From Acidimicrobiales bacterium (GTDB lineage: Bacteria > Actinomycetota > Acidimicrobiia > Acidimicrobiales > VFJN01), in assembly GCA_030681555.1 (NCBI GenBank), contig JAUXRW010000142.1:1-51774 (forward strand): 51,774 bases of DNA, in the 5' to 3' direction. Positions 8,845 to 16,411 of this stretch are shown here, piece after piece (the stretch's first letter is position 1; the number at the start of each line of letters is the position of its first letter). The position numbers and the translations under genes are program-made. Under the pieces are notes generated by a model that was given only the letters and a program-made list of their open reading frames with translations, searched no databases and was not told the DNA's origin.

Positions 8845-10014
8845 ATGCTCGCCTACCTCTTCCCTGGCCAAGGATCCCAGCAGCCCGGCATGGGCCGCCC
8901 CTGGGCGGACCACCCCTCGTGGGCCCTGGTGGAGGCGGCGTCGGAGGCCAGCGGGCGAGACGTCGCCCGCCTGCTGCTCGAGGCCGACGCCGACGAGCTG
9001 CGCCGCACGGAGAACGCCCAGCTCTCGACCTTCGTGCTCAGCCTCGTCGTGCACGACGCCGTCACGGCCCTCGGGGTGCGCTGCGCCGTCGCCGCTGGCC
9101 ACAGCCTCGGCGAGTACTCGGCGCTCACCGCCGCCGGAGCCCTGCCCCTGACCGAGGGCGTCCGGCTGGTTGCCGAGCGCGGGGCGGCCATGCAGGATGC
9201 CGCCGATGCCCGGCCGGGCACGATGTCCGCCATCCTCGGCGCCGACGACGCCGTCGTCGAGCAGGCGTGCGAGCGGGCGACGGGCGACGTGTGGGTGGCC
9301 AACACCAACGGGACCGGCCAGGTCGTGATCGCGGGCGACCCCGACGCCATCGCCGAGGCCAGCGCGATCGCGAAGGACCTCGGCGCCCGCAAGGTCATGG
9401 CCCTTCCGGTGGGCGGGGCCTTCCACACGCCGTTCATGGCACCCGCCGCCACCCGGCTAGCGGCGGCGTTGGCGGCGACGACGTTCCGGGCCGCAGAGGT
9501 GCCGGTCATCGCCAACGTCGATGCCGCTCCGCACGAGGGCGCCGACGGGTGGGCCGCCCTCCTCGAGGCGCAGCTCACTGCGCCCGTCCGCTGGCGCCAG
9601 ACGATCGAGCGGATGGTGGCCGACGGTGTGACGACCTTCGTGGAGCTCGGGCCGGGCACGGTCCTCACCGGACTTTCGAAGCGGGGCGCGCCGGACGGGC
9701 GAGCGCTGGCCGCCAACGACCCCTCCGCCCTGGAGCCGCTGCTCGAGGCCGCCGGCGAGGCCGGGGCGGTCGAGCACGACGACGGAGAGCACCTCTTCGC
9801 GACGGAGCGGCTGGTCGTCAGCCCGGCCGCCGGCGTCTTCGTGCCCGTCGAGGGCCTCGCCGAGGGCCAACAGATCGAGCGGGGGCGCGTCGTCGGACAC
9901 GTGGCCGGCGAGGCGATCCGATCGCCGTTCCGCGGGCTGGTCATGGGCCTTCTCGCCGTGACCGGCGAGCGGCTCACCCGCAGCCAGCCCGTGGCGTGGC
10001 TGCGCACGGCGTGA
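8845..10014 (+). CDS. fabD: malonyl CoA-ACP transacylase with C-terminal barrel-sandwich-like extension
   Basis: FabD moves malonyl from CoA to ACP for FAS-II. The catalytic module (1-310) has GQGSQ at the N-terminus, the nucleophile S87 in GHSLGEYSAL, and H194 in GGAFHTPFM. The family usually ends near 310 residues. This protein has 389, and residues about 321-389 read as two half-repeats: VVSPAAGVFVPV...IERGRVVGHV and IRSPFRGLVMGLL...LTRSQPVAWL. This resembles a lipoyl/biotinyl barrel-sandwich domain but has no MKM-type lysine. The ATG at 8845 follows a poor SD. It heads the fabD-fabH-fabG-acpP-fabF cluster. Confidence 0.93.
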   Translation: MLAYLFPGQGSQQPGMGRPWADHPSWALVEAASEASGRDVARLLLEADADELRRTENAQLSTFVLSLVVHDAVTALGVRCAVAAGHSLGEYSALTAAGALPLTEGVRLVAERGAAMQDAADARPGTMSAILGADDAVVEQACERATGDVWVANTNGTGQVVIAGDPDAIAEASAIAKDLGARKVMALPVGGAFHTPFMAPAATRLAAALAATTFRAAEVPVIANVDAAPHEGADGWAALLEAQLTAPVRWRQTIERMVADGVTTFVELGPGTVLTGLSKRGAPDGRALAANDPSALEPLLEAAGEAGAVEHDDGEHLFATERLVVSPAAGVFVPVEGLAEGQQIERGRVVGHVAGEAIRSPFRGLVMGLLAVTGERLTRSQPVAWLRTA

Positions 10015-10068
10015 GCGGCGCGTGATCGTCCGCCGCCGCCCGTTCCACCGCTGCGGGACACCTGCACC

Positions 10069-11013
10069 ATGATGGGTGACGTGGCCAGCTCGAGCGCCCG
10101 CATCACCGGTTGGGGCGCCGCCTTGCCGGAGAAGGTCGTGACGAACGCCGACCTCGAGGCCACCCTCGACACGAGCGACGAGTGGATCGTCGAGCGCACC
10201 GGCATCCGCGAGCGCCGCATCGGCGGCTCCACCACGGGGCTGGCCATCGAGGCCGGGCGCCGAGCCCTCGACCAGGCCGGCGTCCCCGGCGCCGACGTCG
10301 ACCTCGTGATCCTCTGCACCTGCACGCCCGACGAGACGATGCCGGCCAGCTCCGCCGCGGTGCAGCAGGGCCTGGGGATCGCTGGCGGGGCGATGGACCT
10401 CAACGCCGCGTGCTCCGGGTTCGTGTACGGCCTCGTGGCCGCCGACGGGTTCCTCCGGTCAGGGCTCGGGCGCGTGCTCCTGATCGGCGCGGAGACGATG
10501 TCCCGCATCGTCGACTGGGAGGACCGCGGCACGGCGATCCTCTTCGGCGACGGAGCCGGAGCGGTCGTGCTCGAGGGCGGCGGCGGCCCCGGGCGCGTGC
10601 TCGGCTGGGACCTCGGCTCCGACGGGAGCCTCCGCCACATCCTCCACGCCGACGCCGGCGGGACGATTCAGATGGACGGGCCGGAGGTGTTCCGACGCGC
10701 CGTCCGCATCATGGTCGAGTCCGCCGAACGGGCCCTCCAGGGGGCCGGCTGCTCCGTCGACGACATCGCGCTCTTCGTTCCGCACCAGGCGAACGCTCGC
10801 ATCATCGCCTCGGCCTGCTCCAAGCTCGGGATCTCGGCCGAGCGCACCGCCAACAACCTGGCCCTCGTGGGCAACACCTCTGCCGCGTCGATCCCGCTGG
10901 CCCTCGTGGGGGCGGCCGATGCAGGCCGACTCGCCGCCGGCGACCTCGTGCTCGTGGTGGGCTTCGGCGCCGGCATGTCGTGGGCGTCGGCCGTGGTCGA
11001 ATGGGCAACGTGA
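10069..11013 (+). CDS. fabH: beta-ketoacyl-ACP synthase III
   Basis: FabH starts fatty acid synthesis by condensing an acyl-CoA with malonyl-ACP. The 314 residues are typical. The catalytic triad is visible: C115 in LNAACSGFVYG, H239 in FVPHQANARI and N269 in VGNTSAASIP. Start choices are the ATG pair at 10069/10072 or a GTG at 10081; the first is used here. The stop overlaps the fabG start (GTGA). It lies 54 bases after fabD in the same direction and is most likely co-transcribed. Confidence 0.95.
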   Translation: MMGDVASSSARITGWGAALPEKVVTNADLEATLDTSDEWIVERTGIRERRIGGSTTGLAIEAGRRALDQAGVPGADVDLVILCTCTPDETMPASSAAVQQGLGIAGGAMDLNAACSGFVYGLVAADGFLRSGLGRVLLIGAETMSRIVDWEDRGTAILFGDGAGAVVLEGGGGPGRVLGWDLGSDGSLRHILHADAGGTIQMDGPEVFRRAVRIMVESAERALQGAGCSVDDIALFVPHQANARIIASACSKLGISAERTANNLALVGNTSAASIPLALVGAADAGRLAAGDLVLVVGFGAGMSWASAVVEWAT

Positions 11014-11732
11014 CGGACCCGTCGACGCGGCGCACGATCCTGATCACGGGCGGCAGTCGGGGCATCGGTCTCGCCTGCGCCCGTGCCTTCGCCGAGGCTG
11101 ACCACCGCGTGGCCGTCACCCATTCCTCCACCCCGGTCGACGAACCCGGACTGCTGGCCGTCCCCTGCGACGTGACGGACCCCGAGGCGGTCGAGGCTGC
11201 GTTGAGCACCGTCGAGGCCGAGCTCGGGCCCGTGGAGGTGCTCGTCGCCAGTGCCGGGATCACCCGCGACGGCCTGCTCGTGCGGATGTCCGAGGCCGAG
11301 TTCGCCGACGTCATCGACACCAACCTCACCGCCACATGGCGCCTCGCCAAGCGGGTGGTGCCGAAGATGATGCGGGCGCGGTGGGGCCGCATCATCGTGG
11401 TGTCCTCCGTAGGCGCCTACGTCGGTGCCCCTGGCCAGGCCAACTACGCCGCGTCGAAGGCGGGCCTCATCGGCCTCGCCCGGTCCATCGCCCGCGAGTA
11501 CGGCCCCCGTGGCATCACCGCCAACGTCGTCGCCCCCGGCCCGATCGACACCGACATGCTGGCCGCGCTGTCCGACGACGCTCGGGCGGCGATGGCTGCC
11601 CAGGTCCCCGTCGGGCGCATCGGCACCCCCGCGGAGGTGGCCGCCGTCGTAACCTTCCTGGCCTCGGACCCTGCGGCCTACGTCACCGGTGCCGTGTTGC
11701 CCGTGGACGGCGGCCTGGGCATGGGCCACTGA
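11010..11732 (+). CDS. fabG: 3-oxoacyl-ACP reductase
   Basis: This short-chain dehydrogenase reduces 3-oxoacyl-ACP with NADPH. The 240 residues show the cofactor loop TGGSRGIG, the ASAGI strand, catalytic Ser in VVSSVGAY, the YAASK Tyr/Lys pair, and a C-terminus ending LPVDGGLGMGH. The GTG at 11010 overlaps the fabH stop as GTGA. An ATG at 11001 would add three residues and overlap fabH by 13 bases, so either is possible. Its place between fabH and acpP supports the FabG assignment over a generic SDR. Confidence 0.93.
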   Translation: MTDPSTRRTILITGGSRGIGLACARAFAEADHRVAVTHSSTPVDEPGLLAVPCDVTDPEAVEAALSTVEAELGPVEVLVASAGITRDGLLVRMSEAEFADVIDTNLTATWRLAKRVVPKMMRARWGRIIVVSSVGAYVGAPGQANYAASKAGLIGLARSIAREYGPRGITANVVAPGPIDTDMLAALSDDARAAMAAQVPVGRIGTPAEVAAVVTFLASDPAAYVTGAVLPVDGGLGMGH

Positions 11733-11778
11733 CCGAACCAAGATCTCCCGATTCCCGCACAAGGAGCACTCCCCCAAG

Positions 11779-12024
11779 ATGAGCGACACCCTCGAACGCT
11801 TCACCGCCCTGGCCGTGGACGTGCTGTCCGTGGAGGCCTCGCAGGTCACCCGTGAGGCCAGCTTCGCCGAGGACCTCGACGCCGACAGCCTCGACCTGGC
11901 CGAGCTCGTGATGGCCCTCGAGGACGAGTTCGACATCACCGTCGAGGAAGAAGAGCTGGCCGACATCAAGACGGTCGGGCAGGCCATCGACATGGTGACG
12001 GCCAAGCTCGGCGCAGGCGCCTAG
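11779..12024 (+). CDS. acpP: acyl carrier protein
   Basis: ACP carries growing acyl chains on 4'-phosphopantetheine. The product has 81 residues, is acidic, and has the attachment serine in DADSLDLAELVM. The helix II region (LEDEFDITVEEEE) is canonical. AAGGAG at 11761 is 12 bases before the ATG at 11779 (a little distant), within the 46-base fabG-acpP gap. fabF begins 3 bases after the stop. Confidence 0.97.
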   Translation: MSDTLERFTALAVDVLSVEASQVTREASFAEDLDADSLDLAELVMALEDEFDITVEEEELADIKTVGQAIDMVTAKLGAGA

Positions 12025-12027
12025 CCG

Positions 12028-13206
12028 ATGGCTCCGGGTGGTCGGCGGGTCGCCGTCACGGGTCTCGGCATCGTGTCGCCCTGCGGCACCGGGGTGGACG
12101 CCTTCTGGGAAGGCCTCTGCGGTGCCCCGCCTCCCGGCGAGCGGCGGGTGCACGACTTCGACCCCACGGCCGTCTTCAGCAACGCGAAGGAGGCCCGACG
12201 GGCCGACCGGGTCACGCAGCTCGCCTTGGCCGCGGCCAACCAGGCGCGCGAGCAGGCCGGTGACATCACCGGCGACCCGCTCCGCCACGGCGTGCTGATC
12301 GCCACCGGCATCGGCGGCATCGGCACGCTCGAAGAGCAGATCACCATCTACCACGAGAAGGGGGCGCGGCGCGTGTCGCCGTTCCTCGTGCCGATGATGA
12401 TGCCCAACGCCCCGTCGGCCACGGTGTCGATGCGGTGGGGCTGGCAGGGTCCCTGCCAGACCGTGAGCACCGCCTGCGCAGCCGGCACCCACGCCATCGT
12501 CGATGCTGCCATGTGGATCGCCAGCGGCCGCTGCGACGTGGTCGCCGCCGGCGGCACCGAGGCGGCGATGACGCCCGTGGGCACCGCCGGGTTCACCAAC
12601 ATGACCGCGATGTCGTCCCGCAACCTCTCCCAGCCCTTCGCCGCCGAGCGGGACGGCTTCGTCATCGCCGAAGGCGCGGCCGTCCTGGTCCTCGAGGCGT
12701 GGGACGTCGCCGAAGCACGCGGGGCCACGATCCTGGCCGAGGTGCTCGGCGGGGCCTCCACCGCCGACGCCCACCACATCACCGCCCCAGCCCCGGGCGG
12801 ACGCGGCGCCTTCTCGTGCATGGAGATCGCCCTCGCTGCGTCAGGCATCCAGCCCTCGGCGATCCGTCAGGTGAACGCCCACGGCACCTCCACCCCCTTG
12901 AACGATGCCGCCGAAGCAGAGGCGCTCGAGAAGCTGTTCGGCCTGCCGGGCCCGCCGGTCACCTCGGTGAAGGGGATCACCGGGCACTCGCTCGGCGCGG
13001 CCGGAGCCATGGAGGCGATTGCGGTCGTCGAGTCGATGCGACGCAGGGTCATCCCGCCCACGGTCGGCACCACCGAGGTCGATCCCGACCTCCCGGCCAT
13101 CGACCTCGTGATGGGCGCCCCCCGCCCGTGGGAGCCCGGCCCGACGATCTCGAACAGCTTCGGGTTCGGCGGCCACAACGGCTCCCTCGTGCTCACGTCC
13201 GTCTGA
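12028..13206 (+). CDS. fabF: beta-ketoacyl-ACP synthase II
   Basis: This FAS-II elongating condensing enzyme has 392 residues, slightly short of E. coli FabF (413). The Cys-His-His triad is present: C150 in VSTACAAGTH, H285 in VNAHGTSTPLND and H320 in GITGHSLGAAGA. The C-terminal glycine-rich SNSFGFGGHN is intact. The ATG at 12028 follows the acpP stop by 3 bases. This gene ends the recognisable fab operon on the plus strand. Confidence 0.96.
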   Translation: MAPGGRRVAVTGLGIVSPCGTGVDAFWEGLCGAPPPGERRVHDFDPTAVFSNAKEARRADRVTQLALAAANQAREQAGDITGDPLRHGVLIATGIGGIGTLEEQITIYHEKGARRVSPFLVPMMMPNAPSATVSMRWGWQGPCQTVSTACAAGTHAIVDAAMWIASGRCDVVAAGGTEAAMTPVGTAGFTNMTAMSSRNLSQPFAAERDGFVIAEGAAVLVLEAWDVAEARGATILAEVLGGASTADAHHITAPAPGGRGAFSCMEIALAASGIQPSAIRQVNAHGTSTPLNDAAEAEALEKLFGLPGPPVTSVKGITGHSLGAAGAMEAIAVVESMRRRVIPPTVGTTEVDPDLPAIDLVMGAPRPWEPGPTISNSFGFGGHNGSLVLTSV

Positions 13207-13264
13207 CGCAGGGACTCCCTGCCCGCGAGCGTCGGCCGACACCCGGGAACCGGTTGCCTTCTCC

Positions 13265-13417
13265 GTGGTCAGCGCCGCACCCGGTCACCTCCAGGTGGCC
13301 GTGCGGCACCAGGGCAGGAACGCCGGATCCTTCAAGGTGCGCCAGACGGAGAGCGGGGGCTGGCTCGTCGACCACCAGACGCTGTGCGCACCGTTGGCGC
13401 CCGCGCCCGAACCCTGA
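13265..13417 (+). CDS. short hypothetical ORF or C-terminal remnant of a secreted protein
   Basis: A frame open from at least 13208 gives 50 codons from the GTG at 13265 to a TGA at 13415-13417. Third positions are almost all G or C, as in real genes here. The translation contains GHLQVAVRHQGRNAGSF and SGGWLVDHQTLCAP. The GGWLVDHQ-x-x-C pattern resembles the C-terminal end of small NTF2-like secreted proteins in actinobacteria. No credible start or signal peptide is visible, so this may be a decayed or misassembled tail. Function unknown. Confidence 0.35.
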   Translation: MVSAAPGHLQVAVRHQGRNAGSFKVRQTESGGWLVDHQTLCAPLAPAPEP

Positions 13418-13450
13418 CGAACGTCCGGGGAGCGTCACTGCGCCGCTCTT

Positions 13451-14092
13451 TCAGAGGAGGGTTGCGCCCTCGAGGGCGAGCAAGCGCCGCTTGGCGTCGA
13501 GCCCGCCGCCGTAGCCGCCGAGCGCGCCTCCGGTCCGCAGCACGCGGTGGCAGGGCACCACGATCGGGATCGGGTTCGTGGCCATGGCCGACCCGACGGC
13601 GCGGGACGCCTTCGCGTTGCCCGCGGCTGCGGCCAGCTCGAGGTAGCTCACGGTGCGGCCGAAGGGCACGTCGGCGTAGAGGTGCTCGAGGACCGTGCGG
13701 CGGAAGCCGTGCGACAGCCGCCAGTCGAGCGGGAGGTCGAACGTGCGCCGGTGTCCCTCGAAGTACTCGTCGAGCTGCCGACGCACCGGATCGAGCCGGG
13801 CGCGGGCCTCGACCACACGGGGCGAGATGCGCTGGGCGAGGTCCACCAGCATCCGATCCTCGACGCCGAAGTCGATCCGCACCACGCCGGCATCGGTCGA
13901 CGCGACGAACAGCGGGCCGATGGGGGTGTCAACCGAGGTCCAGGCCACGTCGACCAGGCCGTCGGCGACCGCCGCCTCGACCGCCCGGCGCAGGGCGGCA
14001 TCAGCGGCGGGCGACGCCTCCGCGCCTGCTCGCAGGGCCTGCTCGAGCGCGTCGTCGCGTTCGTTGCTCGGCGTGTCGTCGGTGGGCGTCAT
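13451..14092 (-). CDS. ogt: methylated-DNA-protein-cysteine methyltransferase
   Basis: This enzyme repairs O6-alkylguanine by moving the alkyl group to its own cysteine in a suicide reaction. The acceptor is C181 in IVVPCHRVL, followed by the family's GGALGGYGGGLDAKRRLLALE. The helix-turn-helix DNA-binding part is FGRTVSYLELAAAAG with A/RAVGSAMA. The 213 residues include an extra ~45-residue N-terminal helical region (ALEQALRAGAEASPAADAAL) before the Ogt fold begins at WTSVDTPIGPLF. Its ATG overlaps the stop of the sigma-factor gene (ATGA at 14089-14092), so the two are translationally coupled. Confidence 0.93.
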   Translation of the reverse strand: MTPTDDTPSNERDDALEQALRAGAEASPAADAALRRAVEAAVADGLVDVAWTSVDTPIGPLFVASTDAGVVRIDFGVEDRMLVDLAQRISPRVVEARARLDPVRRQLDEYFEGHRRTFDLPLDWRLSHGFRRTVLEHLYADVPFGRTVSYLELAAAAGNAKASRAVGSAMATNPIPIVVPCHRVLRTGGALGGYGGGLDAKRRLLALEGATLL

Positions 14093-14564
14093 CGGACTAC
14101 CTCCTGGCGGAGCCCGGCCAGGCCGGCTCGGACGTTCTGGCGGGCTGCCGCCTCGCTGCATCCGAGCACGACGGCGACGTCGGCGTAGGGCAGGTCGGCC
14201 AGGTAGCGGAGGGCGATGGCCCCCCGCTGCTTGTCGGGCAGGCGACCGACGGCGGCCCACAGCTCGGCGTCGATCGCCGGGTCGGGGGTCATGCTGCCGG
14301 GGGGCTGACCGGCTGCGGGCTCGTCGCTCGGGGCGGCACGGCGGGCGGTGGCGCGGTGGTGGTCGAGCACCTTGTGTGCGCGATCGTGAACAGCCAGCCC
14401 CGCAGGTTCGACGCGTCCCGCAGGCCCGGGTAGGCCCGCAGGGCGGCGATGATCGCCTCCTGGAAGCAGTCCGGCCCGTGGTCAGGGCCGGCCTGCGCCA
14501 CGCAGAAGCGGTGCAGCGCGACGCCATGGGAGTCGAGCAGGTGTTGGAACGGGGGCAGCTGCAC
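14089..14564 (-). pseudogene. ECF-like RNA polymerase sigma factor, frameshifted
   Basis: Two overlapping frames together make one sigma-70 family protein of about 158 residues. The upstream frame (14564 to about 14370, GTG start) encodes region 2: CFQEAIIAALRAYPGLRD and NLRGWLFTIAH. The downstream frame (about 14376 to 14089) continues KVLDHHRATARR, then region 4 with LPDKQRGAIALRYLADLPY and VLGCSEAAARQNVRAG. The junction lies at 14371-14378 (minus: GCGCACACAAGG). Adding one base there would give AHNKVLDHH, the usual sigma sequence. This may be a true inactivating deletion, a sequencing or assembly error, or less likely a programmed shift. It is coupled to ogt. Confidence 0.8.
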
Positions 14565-14599
14565 GGTGGTCCAACGCTGGGGAGCGCCCGAACGTGAGA

Positions 14600-15031
14600 T
14601 CAGCCGTCGACGATCACGAACAGGAGGTCGACCTCGCAGGCCAGCTGCTCGCCCACCGTTGCCCGGCCGTGGCCCTTGCCGGCCCTCGAGGACAGGCGGC
14701 CCATCTCGACGCGGAGGTCGAGCGTCTCTCCGGGCACCACCTGGCGCCGGAACCGGACGCCGTCGATGCCACCGAACAGCGGCAGCTTGCCCGCGTAGCG
14801 CGGCTCGAGGAGCACGGCAACTGCGCCCAGCTGGGCCAGCGCCTCGACCATGAGCACGCCGGGCAACGTCGGCCGACCCGGGAAGTGCCCGGTGAAGAAC
14901 GCCTCGTCGCCCGTGAGGTGCCAGCGCCCGTCGGCCGACCGGCCGGGGTCGACGCTGACGAGCTCGTCGACGAAGAGGAAGGGCGGCCGATGCGGCAGGA
15001 CGTCCGCGGGGGCAGGCAGCGCCCCGTCCAC
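14600..15031 (-). CDS. fabZ: FabZ-like (3R)-hydroxyacyl-ACP dehydratase
   Basis: This hot-dog-fold dehydratase has 143 residues. The sequence includes PHRPPFLFVD at the N-terminus and catalytic His49 in FFTGHFPGRPTLPGV, with Glu63 in MVEALAQLG. This is the classical FabZ pair. It would supply the dehydration step missing from the fab operon 1.4 kb away on the other strand. GTG start at 15031, 4 bases after the bcp stop. A FabA-type isomerase activity cannot be excluded from sequence alone. Confidence 0.88.
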   Translation of the reverse strand: MDGALPAPADVLPHRPPFLFVDELVSVDPGRSADGRWHLTGDEAFFTGHFPGRPTLPGVLMVEALAQLGAVAVLLEPRYAGKLPLFGGIDGVRFRRQVVPGETLDLRVEMGRLSSRAGKGHGRATVGEQLACEVDLLFVIVDG

Positions 15032-15035
15032 CTCG

Positions 15036-15500
15036 TCAGCCGCCCAGGGACTTCAGCAGGTTGGCCGGCGTGTCCTTCGGACTGACCTTCGGCCAGGCCT
15101 CGGCGATCCTTCCGTGCTCGTCCACGAGGAAGGCGGAGCGGATGATGCCCTGGTACTTCTTGCCGTACATCGACTTCTCGCCCCACGCGCCGTAGGCGTC
15201 GGCCACAGCGTGGCCCTCGTCGGCCAGGAGCGGGAACCCGAGCCCGTACTTCTCGTCGAACTTGGCCTGCTTCTTCGGCGGGTCCGGGCTGATGCCGAGG
15301 ACTGCGGTGTCGCCGATGTCGCCGAGGATGTCCCGCAGCCCGCACGCCTGCGTGGTGCAGCCGGGGGTGTCGGCCTTCGGGTAGAAGAAGATGAAGTGCG
15401 CCGCCTTGCGCTGCTTCAGCGACTTCGACAGCGTGAAGGGCTCGCCGTGCTGGTCGAGCAGGGTGAAGTCCGGGGCCTTGGCACTTGGCTCGAGCGTCAT
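15036..15500 (-). CDS. bcp: thioredoxin-dependent peroxiredoxin (Bcp/PrxQ)
   Basis: Bcp reduces hydroperoxides using thioredoxin. The 154 residues contain peroxidatic C48 in ADTPGCTTQACGLRD and a possible resolving C53 five residues later, as in atypical 2-Cys PrxQ enzymes. The ATG at 15500 gives the normal family N-terminus (LEPSAKAPDFTLLDQHGE). A longer frame up to 15629 exists but its extra residues look non-coding. No Shine-Dalgarno is seen before 15500, so a leaderless message is possible. The downstream FabZ-like gene is 4 bases away. Confidence 0.93.
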   Translation of the reverse strand: MTLEPSAKAPDFTLLDQHGEPFTLSKSLKQRKAAHFIFFYPKADTPGCTTQACGLRDILGDIGDTAVLGISPDPPKKQAKFDEKYGLGFPLLADEGHAVADAYGAWGEKSMYGKKYQGIIRSAFLVDEHGRIAEAWPKVSPKDTPANLLKSLGG

Positions 15501-15658
15501 GGGTCGACGATACGCCGCGCGACCGAGCGAGCCTGCGGCTCGTGAAGATCGAGGGGCGCTGGCGCAGTCGGAAGACGGCTCGTTGAGCGGCCGCATCTGC
15601 TTCCAGATGGGCGACGACTCGAGCTTCAACGCCGTCCGAGCCGGGGTAGACCGAGCGT

Positions 15659-16072
15659 TCAGTCCACCGAGCCCGCCGACACGACCCAGTCGACGCGCTG
15701 ACCGGTGACCGTGGCAATGCGATCGAAGACCGCGTCGTAGTGGAGGACCGCAAGATCGTTCGCCTCCGCCGCCGCGGCGATCAACAGGTCGGGCACCTTC
15801 CGGCCGCGCTGATGCTTCCCAGCGAGGAGCCGTTGTACCTGACGGGCGCGACGCACGTGATCGGCCGAGGTCTCGATCAACTCGAAGGCGTCGAGTGCAT
15901 CAAACGCTCGGTCCCACTGCTTCGCGCTTCTGGCCGAGTAGCCGATCTCGAGATCGGTGATCCCCGCCCGGGCAAGCGAACCCGACGACGCAAGGGGCTC
16001 GACAACGGCACGCACGCCTTCGTGACCGAGCCGGGTCACGACGCTCGTGTCGAGCAGGTGCGTCAGAGCCAC
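15659..16072 (-). CDS. vapC: PIN-domain toxin (VapC family)
   Basis: VapC toxins are Mg-dependent RNases that cleave tRNA or rRNA. The 137 residues carry the PIN acidic set: D8 in HLLDTSVV, E42 in ITDLEIGYS, D95 in RKVPDLLIAA, and D113/D117 in LHYDAVFDRIA. The GTG start at 16072 overlaps the upstream VapB frame by 10 bases, the usual toxin-antitoxin arrangement. The five acidic residues are intact, so the toxin is probably functional. Target RNA unknown. Confidence 0.92.
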   Translation of the reverse strand: MALTHLLDTSVVTRLGHEGVRAVVEPLASSGSLARAGITDLEIGYSARSAKQWDRAFDALDAFELIETSADHVRRARQVQRLLAGKHQRGRKVPDLLIAAAAEANDLAVLHYDAVFDRIATVTGQRVDWVVSAGSVD

Positions 16073-16257
16073 GCGTCGTTCTGGTCGTCAAGCTCGAGAC
16101 GAGCGAGCCGATCGAGCGACCGCTTCACCTCGGCCGACCGCTGCCCGGCCGCTCGGGAGAGCGCCTCGTTCACGGTGTCGCGGATTGTATGCGTCCCGAG
16201 TTCGGCACGAGCGGCGCCCAGAGCCTCTTCGTCGATGTCGACCAGGTGCTTCGCCAT
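16063..16257 (-). CDS. vapB: VapB-type antitoxin
   Basis: The product has 64 residues. The N-terminal half (MAKHLVDIDEEALGAAR, THTIRDTVNEALSRA) matches the small VapB/DUF2191-type antitoxins that bind DNA as ribbon-helix-helix-like dimers. The acidic C-terminal helix (LARLELDDQNDAWL) is the expected VapC-wrapping tail. It precedes and overlaps vapC. The ATG at 16257 lies 8 bases from an unusually AT-rich palindromic tract, a good operator candidate for autoregulation. Confidence 0.9.
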   Translation of the reverse strand: MAKHLVDIDEEALGAARAELGTHTIRDTVNEALSRAAGQRSAEVKRSLDRLARLELDDQNDAWL

Positions 16258-16263
16258 GGCCGT

Positions 16264-16294
16264 GAGTATATACCGGCTGGCAATCATATATATG
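16264..16294. promoter_or_regulatory. AT-rich double palindrome upstream of vapB, candidate operator/promoter
   Basis: Two perfect palindromes, GTATATAC at 16266-16273 and CATATATATG at 16285-16294, sit 9-37 bases before the vapB start, in a region otherwise about 70% GC. VapBC complexes commonly bind inverted repeats overlapping their own promoter, so this is a natural operator candidate. The functional role is inferred from position; no binding data exist here. It is also the spacer to the divergent monooxygenase gene. Confidence 0.45.
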
Positions 16295-16411
16295 AGCCGC
16301 GCTCTACGGGTAGGCACCTTGTTTGGGCGTGGACGACAGGGCGCCGTTCTTGCCATGCTGCGGGGCGATGCATCGCCACGCGCCCCCAGGCGCGGGAAGG
16401 AGGAGGTCGCT

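Noticed and set aside
15540-15680. A plus-strand fragment reading GRICFQMGDDSSFNAVR between bcp and vapC
   Set aside because: It looks protein-like but has no start, no consistent frame with the preceding VKIEGRW segment, and overlaps the vapC end. It could be a remnant, but I cannot support it as a gene.
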